Source: Lentibacillus sp. CBA3610 (GTDB lineage: Bacteria; Bacillota; Bacilli; Bacillales; Amphibacillaceae). From it: a stretch of 64,000 bases of DNA. The position numbers and the translations under genes were made by a program. Positions 60,655-64,000 of the stretch are shown in pieces. The notes under the pieces were generated by a model. That model saw only the letters and a program-made list of their open reading frames with translations. It made no database searches and was not told the DNA's origin. Positions within the stretch are counted from its first letter, which is position 1. Each line of letters opens with the position of its first letter. The stretch spans positions 868,001 through 932,000 of the forward strand of contig NZ_CP035925.1 of the NCBI RefSeq assembly GCF_013373365.1, given 5' to 3'.

Positions 60655-60866
60655 CCGCGCGTTCTATTTTACACGATAGTTATAAATATCGCGCAACACG
60701 TACCTTTTTTCGCGCGGCAAACGAAAATATCGCGCAATCAGCACCCAAAATCGCGCGATAATCGAGAATTTCGCGCGACAAACAGCCAAAATCGCGCGAG
60801 AAACGAAAATATCGCGCGACATCAAAAATAACGCGACCGGTAACTCATCAACATTTCGCTCGATAC
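60655..60866. repeat. Array of TCGCGCGA-type palindromes with 20-21 bp period
   Basis: CGCGCG-containing cores occur at about 60656, 60690, 60711, 60731, 60751, 60771, 60792, 60812, 60832 and 60856. The full octamer TCGCGCGA appears at 60751, 60771, 60792 and 60812, spaced 20, 21 and 20 bp. Spacers are AT-rich and vary, with CAAACGAAAATA-like words recurring. The array fills most of the 305-bp gap between sdaAB and sdaAA (60636-60940). No gene is present in it. Confidence 0.85.
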
Positions 60867-60940
60867 GCGCTTAAACCGCGCATTCATACTGATGCAATGT
60901 AAATAAATAACATGTTGTTCTTAGGAGAGGAGAAAATGGT

Positions 60941-61816
60941 ATGTTTCGTACAGCTGCTGAATTGGTAGAAATAGCTGAAAATGAAAATATATTAATTTCG
61001 GAGGTCATGATCCGTCAAGAGATGGATGTAAAAGAAAAATCCCGGGAAGAGGTCTTTTCCGAGATGGAGAAGAATCTGGACGTGATGGAAAAGGCTGTGG
61101 AAGACAGTCTGAAAGGTGTTGAATCTGTTACAGGACTGACTGGCGGAGATGCCGTCAAAGTACAGGAATACATGAAAGAAAATACACCACTGTCGGGCAA
61201 TATTGTCATGGATGCTGTCAGTAAAGCCATGGGCACTAATGAGGTCAACGCCGCAATGGGAACGATTTGTGCAACTCCGACAGCAGGCAGTGCGGGTTGT
61301 GTACCCGGAACATTATTTGCTGTTAAAAATCAGCTTAATCCGACTCGTGAACAGATGGTGCGTTACTTGTTCACGTCTGGTGCATTCGGATTTGTCGTGG
61401 CCAATAATTCGTTTATTTCCGGAGCAGCCGGCGGGTGTCAAGCCGAAGTGGGGTCAGCAGGGGCCATGGCATCAGCGGCCATTGTGGAAATGGCAGGCGG
61501 TTCACCGCAGCAATCGGCCGAAGCATTCGCCATGACACTGAAAAATATGCTCGGACTTGTTTGTGATCCGGTTGCCGGTCTGGTTGAAGTACCCTGTGTC
61601 AAGCGTAACGCGGGCGGTTCATCACTTGCTATCGTTTCCGCAGACATGGCACTTGCCGGCGTAACAAGCACAATTCCGTGTGACGAAGTAATTGGTGCTA
61701 TGTACCGGATTGGCAAGCAGATGCCATCCAGTTTGCGTGAAACAGGTGAAGGCGGTCTTGCCGATACACCAACCGGACGTCTTTTAAAGGAGAAAATATT
61801 TGGAATGTCGGTATAG
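60941..61816 (+). CDS. sdaAA: L-serine dehydratase alpha subunit
   Basis: Catalytic subunit with the 4Fe-4S cluster. 291 residues; ATG 8 nt after GGAGAGGAG. Cluster cysteines are expected in ICATPTAGSAGCVPG, LVCDPVAGLVEVPCVKRNAG; EAGNN-type residues are replaced by FVVANNSFISGAAGGCQAEVGSA with the substrate-loop pattern. It is the partner of sdaAB and lies 16 bp before recG. Confidence 0.94.
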   Translation: MFRTAAELVEIAENENILISEVMIRQEMDVKEKSREEVFSEMEKNLDVMEKAVEDSLKGVESVTGLTGGDAVKVQEYMKENTPLSGNIVMDAVSKAMGTNEVNAAMGTICATPTAGSAGCVPGTLFAVKNQLNPTREQMVRYLFTSGAFGFVVANNSFISGAAGGCQAEVGSAGAMASAAIVEMAGGSPQQSAEAFAMTLKNMLGLVCDPVAGLVEVPCVKRNAGGSSLAIVSADMALAGVTSTIPCDEVIGAMYRIGKQMPSSLRETGEGGLADTPTGRLLKEKIFGMSV

Positions 61817-61832
61817 AAGGAAGTGATCAAAT

Positions 61833-63866
61833 ATGCTCAGTGATCCAGTAACAGCCATTAATGGTATCGGGGAAAAATTGGCAGAGGACTTAGGCGACAT
61901 GGGGATCCAAACCGTGGATGATTTACTGAATTATTTTCCCTACCGTTATGATGTATTTGAAGTCAAGCCACTCAGCGAACTAATTCATGAGGATAAGGTC
62001 ACTATCGAGGGAAGGATTGTCCATGAACCTTCCCTTAATTTTTATGGCAAGAAAAAATCCAGGCTGTCGTTTAATGTCGAAGTGGAAGGCATTGCGGTAA
62101 AGGCAGTCATGTTCAATCGGGCGTTTGCCAAAAAGCAGCTGAACCCCGGGGACACGGTGACATTAACAGGCAAATGGGATGCGTATCGTCTGCAAATAAC
62201 GGTCAGCAATTACAAGAAAGGTCCGGCAAATGAGCAGACGGCCATCCAGCCGATGTATTCTTTAAAAGGCGATATAACCAATTATAAGGTGAAAAAAGCC
62301 GTCAGGAATGCTATCAAAGCTTACCAACATGAGATAACAGAACTTTTGCCGGAGCGTTATCTAAGTTCCTATAAACTTCCTGATCGGGCTTCGGCAGTGA
62401 TGACAATGCATTTTCCAGTGAGCAGAGTTGACTTGAAACATGCACGGCGGCGCTTTACATATGAAGAATTTTTGCTGTTTCAGCTTAAAATGCAGTTACT
62501 GCGGAAAATAAAACGGGAATCTACCAGCGGGAACGCCCAGCATTACGAAGCATCCAGGCTGAATGAATTTATCAGCAGCTTTCCTTTTTCCTTCACAAAT
62601 GCCCAGCAAAAAGCACTGAACCAGGTTTTGGCTGATATGAAATCGCCATACAGGATGAGCCGTTTGCTTCAGGGTGATGTCGGATCTGGTAAAACGGCGG
62701 TGGCAGAAGTAAGTCTTTATGCCTCGATTACTGCAGGCAAACAAGGAGCTTTGATGGTCCCGACTGAAATACTTGCTGAACAACATTTCGATTCATTAAA
62801 GGAGACATTTCGCGACAGGGCTTCCATCGTTTTATTGACCGGGTCTGTCAAAGGAAAAAAACGCAAAGAAACACTTGCGGCCATTGAAAATCATGAAGCA
62901 GATATTGTGGTCGGAACCCATGCTTTGATCCAGGATGATGTCTTTTTCAATGACCTGGGTTTTGTGATAGTCGATGAGCAGCACCGGTTTGGGGTGGAAC
63001 AACGCCGGGCGCTGCGGGAAAAAGGGCTTCATCCTGATGTGTTATTCATGACGGCAACCCCGATTCCAAGAACATTGGCCATTACCGCATTTGGCGATAT
63101 GGATGTTTCTGTGATTGATGAATTGCCATCAGGTCGAAAACCAATTGAGACGTATTGGGCCAAGGAAAATACATTCGAACGCATCCTGCAGTTTATCGAT
63201 AAACGTGCCCGGCAAGGTGAACAGGCTTATGTTGTCTGCCCATTGATCGAGGAGTCGGACAAGCTGGATATTCAGAATGCCGTCGATTTATATCATCAGC
63301 TGGAAGAATTTTATACCGATTCCTTGCGAATAGGACTTATGCATGGGCGACTTTCAACCGATGAAAAAGATAGTATCATGAAACAGTTTGCCAATGGCGA
63401 AGTGGATGTCCTTGTATCGACGACCGTTGTGGAAGTCGGTGTGAACGTCATCAATGCAACGATCATGGTCATTTATGATGCGGAACGTTTTGGCCTGTCC
63501 CAATTGCACCAGCTGAGAGGCCGGGTTGGCCGTGGTGAGAAGCAAAGCTACTGCATTCTGATTGCCGACCCGAAAGGTGAAACCGGCAAAGAACGGATGC
63601 GGATTATGACCGAAACGAATAACGGTTTTGAGCTGTCCGAACAGGATCTGAAACTCCGCGGTCCGGGTGATTTCTTCGGGAAGAAGCAGAGTGGCTTGCC
63701 GGAATTTAAAGTTGCCGATATGATCCATGATTACCGGGCACTGGAAACTGCTCGGGGGGATGCTGAGGAAATGATTGAAAACGGCATGCTGGAAAATGAT
63801 CCTGCTTTTAGGGACTTACAACGATATTTGGAAGATGAAGCTGTGTTACATGAAAAATTGGAATAA
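61833..63866 (+). CDS. recG: ATP-dependent DNA helicase RecG
   Basis: Remodels stalled replication forks and branched DNA. 677 residues: an N-terminal wedge/OB-fold domain (about 60-150), then helicase motifs: Walker A LLQGDVGSGKTAVAE (about 283-297), DEQH box VDEQHRFG (about 379), TATPIPRT (motif III), VSTTVVEVGVNV and QLRGRVGRG (motifs V and VI), and the C-terminal LKLRGPGDFFGKKQSG. In B. subtilis recG precedes fapR; here the next sequence is a repeat at the window end. Confidence 0.96.
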   Translation: MLSDPVTAINGIGEKLAEDLGDMGIQTVDDLLNYFPYRYDVFEVKPLSELIHEDKVTIEGRIVHEPSLNFYGKKKSRLSFNVEVEGIAVKAVMFNRAFAKKQLNPGDTVTLTGKWDAYRLQITVSNYKKGPANEQTAIQPMYSLKGDITNYKVKKAVRNAIKAYQHEITELLPERYLSSYKLPDRASAVMTMHFPVSRVDLKHARRRFTYEEFLLFQLKMQLLRKIKRESTSGNAQHYEASRLNEFISSFPFSFTNAQQKALNQVLADMKSPYRMSRLLQGDVGSGKTAVAEVSLYASITAGKQGALMVPTEILAEQHFDSLKETFRDRASIVLLTGSVKGKKRKETLAAIENHEADIVVGTHALIQDDVFFNDLGFVIVDEQHRFGVEQRRALREKGLHPDVLFMTATPIPRTLAITAFGDMDVSVIDELPSGRKPIETYWAKENTFERILQFIDKRARQGEQAYVVCPLIEESDKLDIQNAVDLYHQLEEFYTDSLRIGLMHGRLSTDEKDSIMKQFANGEVDVLVSTTVVEVGVNVINATIMVIYDAERFGLSQLHQLRGRVGRGEKQSYCILIADPKGETGKERMRIMTETNNGFELSEQDLKLRGPGDFFGKKQSGLPEFKVADMIHDYRALETARGDAEEMIENGMLENDPAFRDLQRYLEDEAVLHEKLE

Positions 63867-63939
63867 AATTTTTCAAGGATGTTATCTAAAAGATTGTTGT
63901 TTCCAACGCAACATCCATATACCGCGACGTAAGTGCATT

Positions 63940-64000
63940 GTTGATTTACGTTCCGGCCAGTCGCGCACCTTAGGGCAACGCTTCAGCCTCCTCGGAAGAA
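63940..64000. repeat. Intergenic repeat cut by the window end
   Basis: GTTGATTT, CAGTCGCGCACCTTAGGGCA and ACGCTTCAGCCTCCTCGGAA are the reverse complement of the right half of unit 2 at 55818-55877, with a few mismatches. The element continues beyond the window. Confidence 0.8.

Noticed and set aside
60655..60866. CRISPR array reading of the CGCGCG repeats
   Set aside because: The repeat unit is 8 bp and the spacers are about 12 bp; CRISPR repeats and spacers are each above about 20 bp, and no cas genes are present.

Overview
The window is chromosomal DNA of a low-to-moderate GC, spore-forming Firmicute of the family Bacillaceae. The evidence is strong AGGAGG ribosome-binding sites, frequent TTG/GTG starts, the sporulation genes spoVE, spoIIGA, sigE, sigG and spoVM, and a gene order that follows the Bacillus subtilis segment from spoVE to recG almost gene for gene. 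The protein sequences look most like the moderately halophilic Oceanobacillus/Virgibacillus/Lentibacillus group; that placement is an inference, not a search result.

Layout. Positions 1-12.5 kb hold division and sporulation genes: spoVE, divIB, ftsA, ftsZ, spoIIGA, sigE, sigG, then the ylmC-pgeF-ylmE-sepF-ylmG-ylmH-divIVA group. From 12.5 to 17.7 kb come a T-box-controlled ileS, lspA, rluD and a DUF4256 gene. From 18.5 to 30.9 kb lies the complete pyrimidine operon pyrR-pyrP-pyrB-pyrC-pyrAA-pyrAB-pyrK-pyrD-pyrF-pyrE with two PyrR attenuators. From 30.9 to 37.3 kb is an accessory island: a Doc toxin with an AbrB-type antitoxin, a TasA/TapA/SipW matrix-fibre locus with a third TasA-like protein carrying an LPDTA sorting-like signal, a LysR regulator and an Ohr peroxidase. 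From 37.3 kb to the end the B. subtilis order resumes: rqcH (reverse), Ca-ATPase, remA, gmk, rpoZ, coaBC, priA, fmt, rsmB, prpC, prkC, rsgA, rpe, thiN, spoVM, rpmB (reverse), yloU, fakA, an inserted NCS2 permease (reverse), sdaAB, sdaAA and recG.

Sequence quality. Three clusters (about 3.3-9.3 kb, 26.6-30.2 kb, 42.8-47.2 kb) and several single sites (50.7 kb, 55.06 kb) are full of one-base indels that break essential genes (ftsA, ftsZ, gmk, coaBC, priA, carB), while the genes between are intact. Uncorrected sequencing error is the likeliest cause. These genes are reported over their full recognisable extent as frameshifted.

The window also carries a family of composite, hairpin-forming intergenic repeats (8.3, 19.4, 35.6, 42.1, 47.5, 55.4 and 63.9 kb). 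Some sit exactly where B. subtilis has yloC and def. A separate array of about ten TCGCGCGA-type palindromes with a 20-21 bp period lies between sdaAB and sdaAA. Genes found in this neighbourhood in B. subtilis but missing here are murG, murB, ylxW, ylxX, sbp, ylyA, yloC, def and rlmN.
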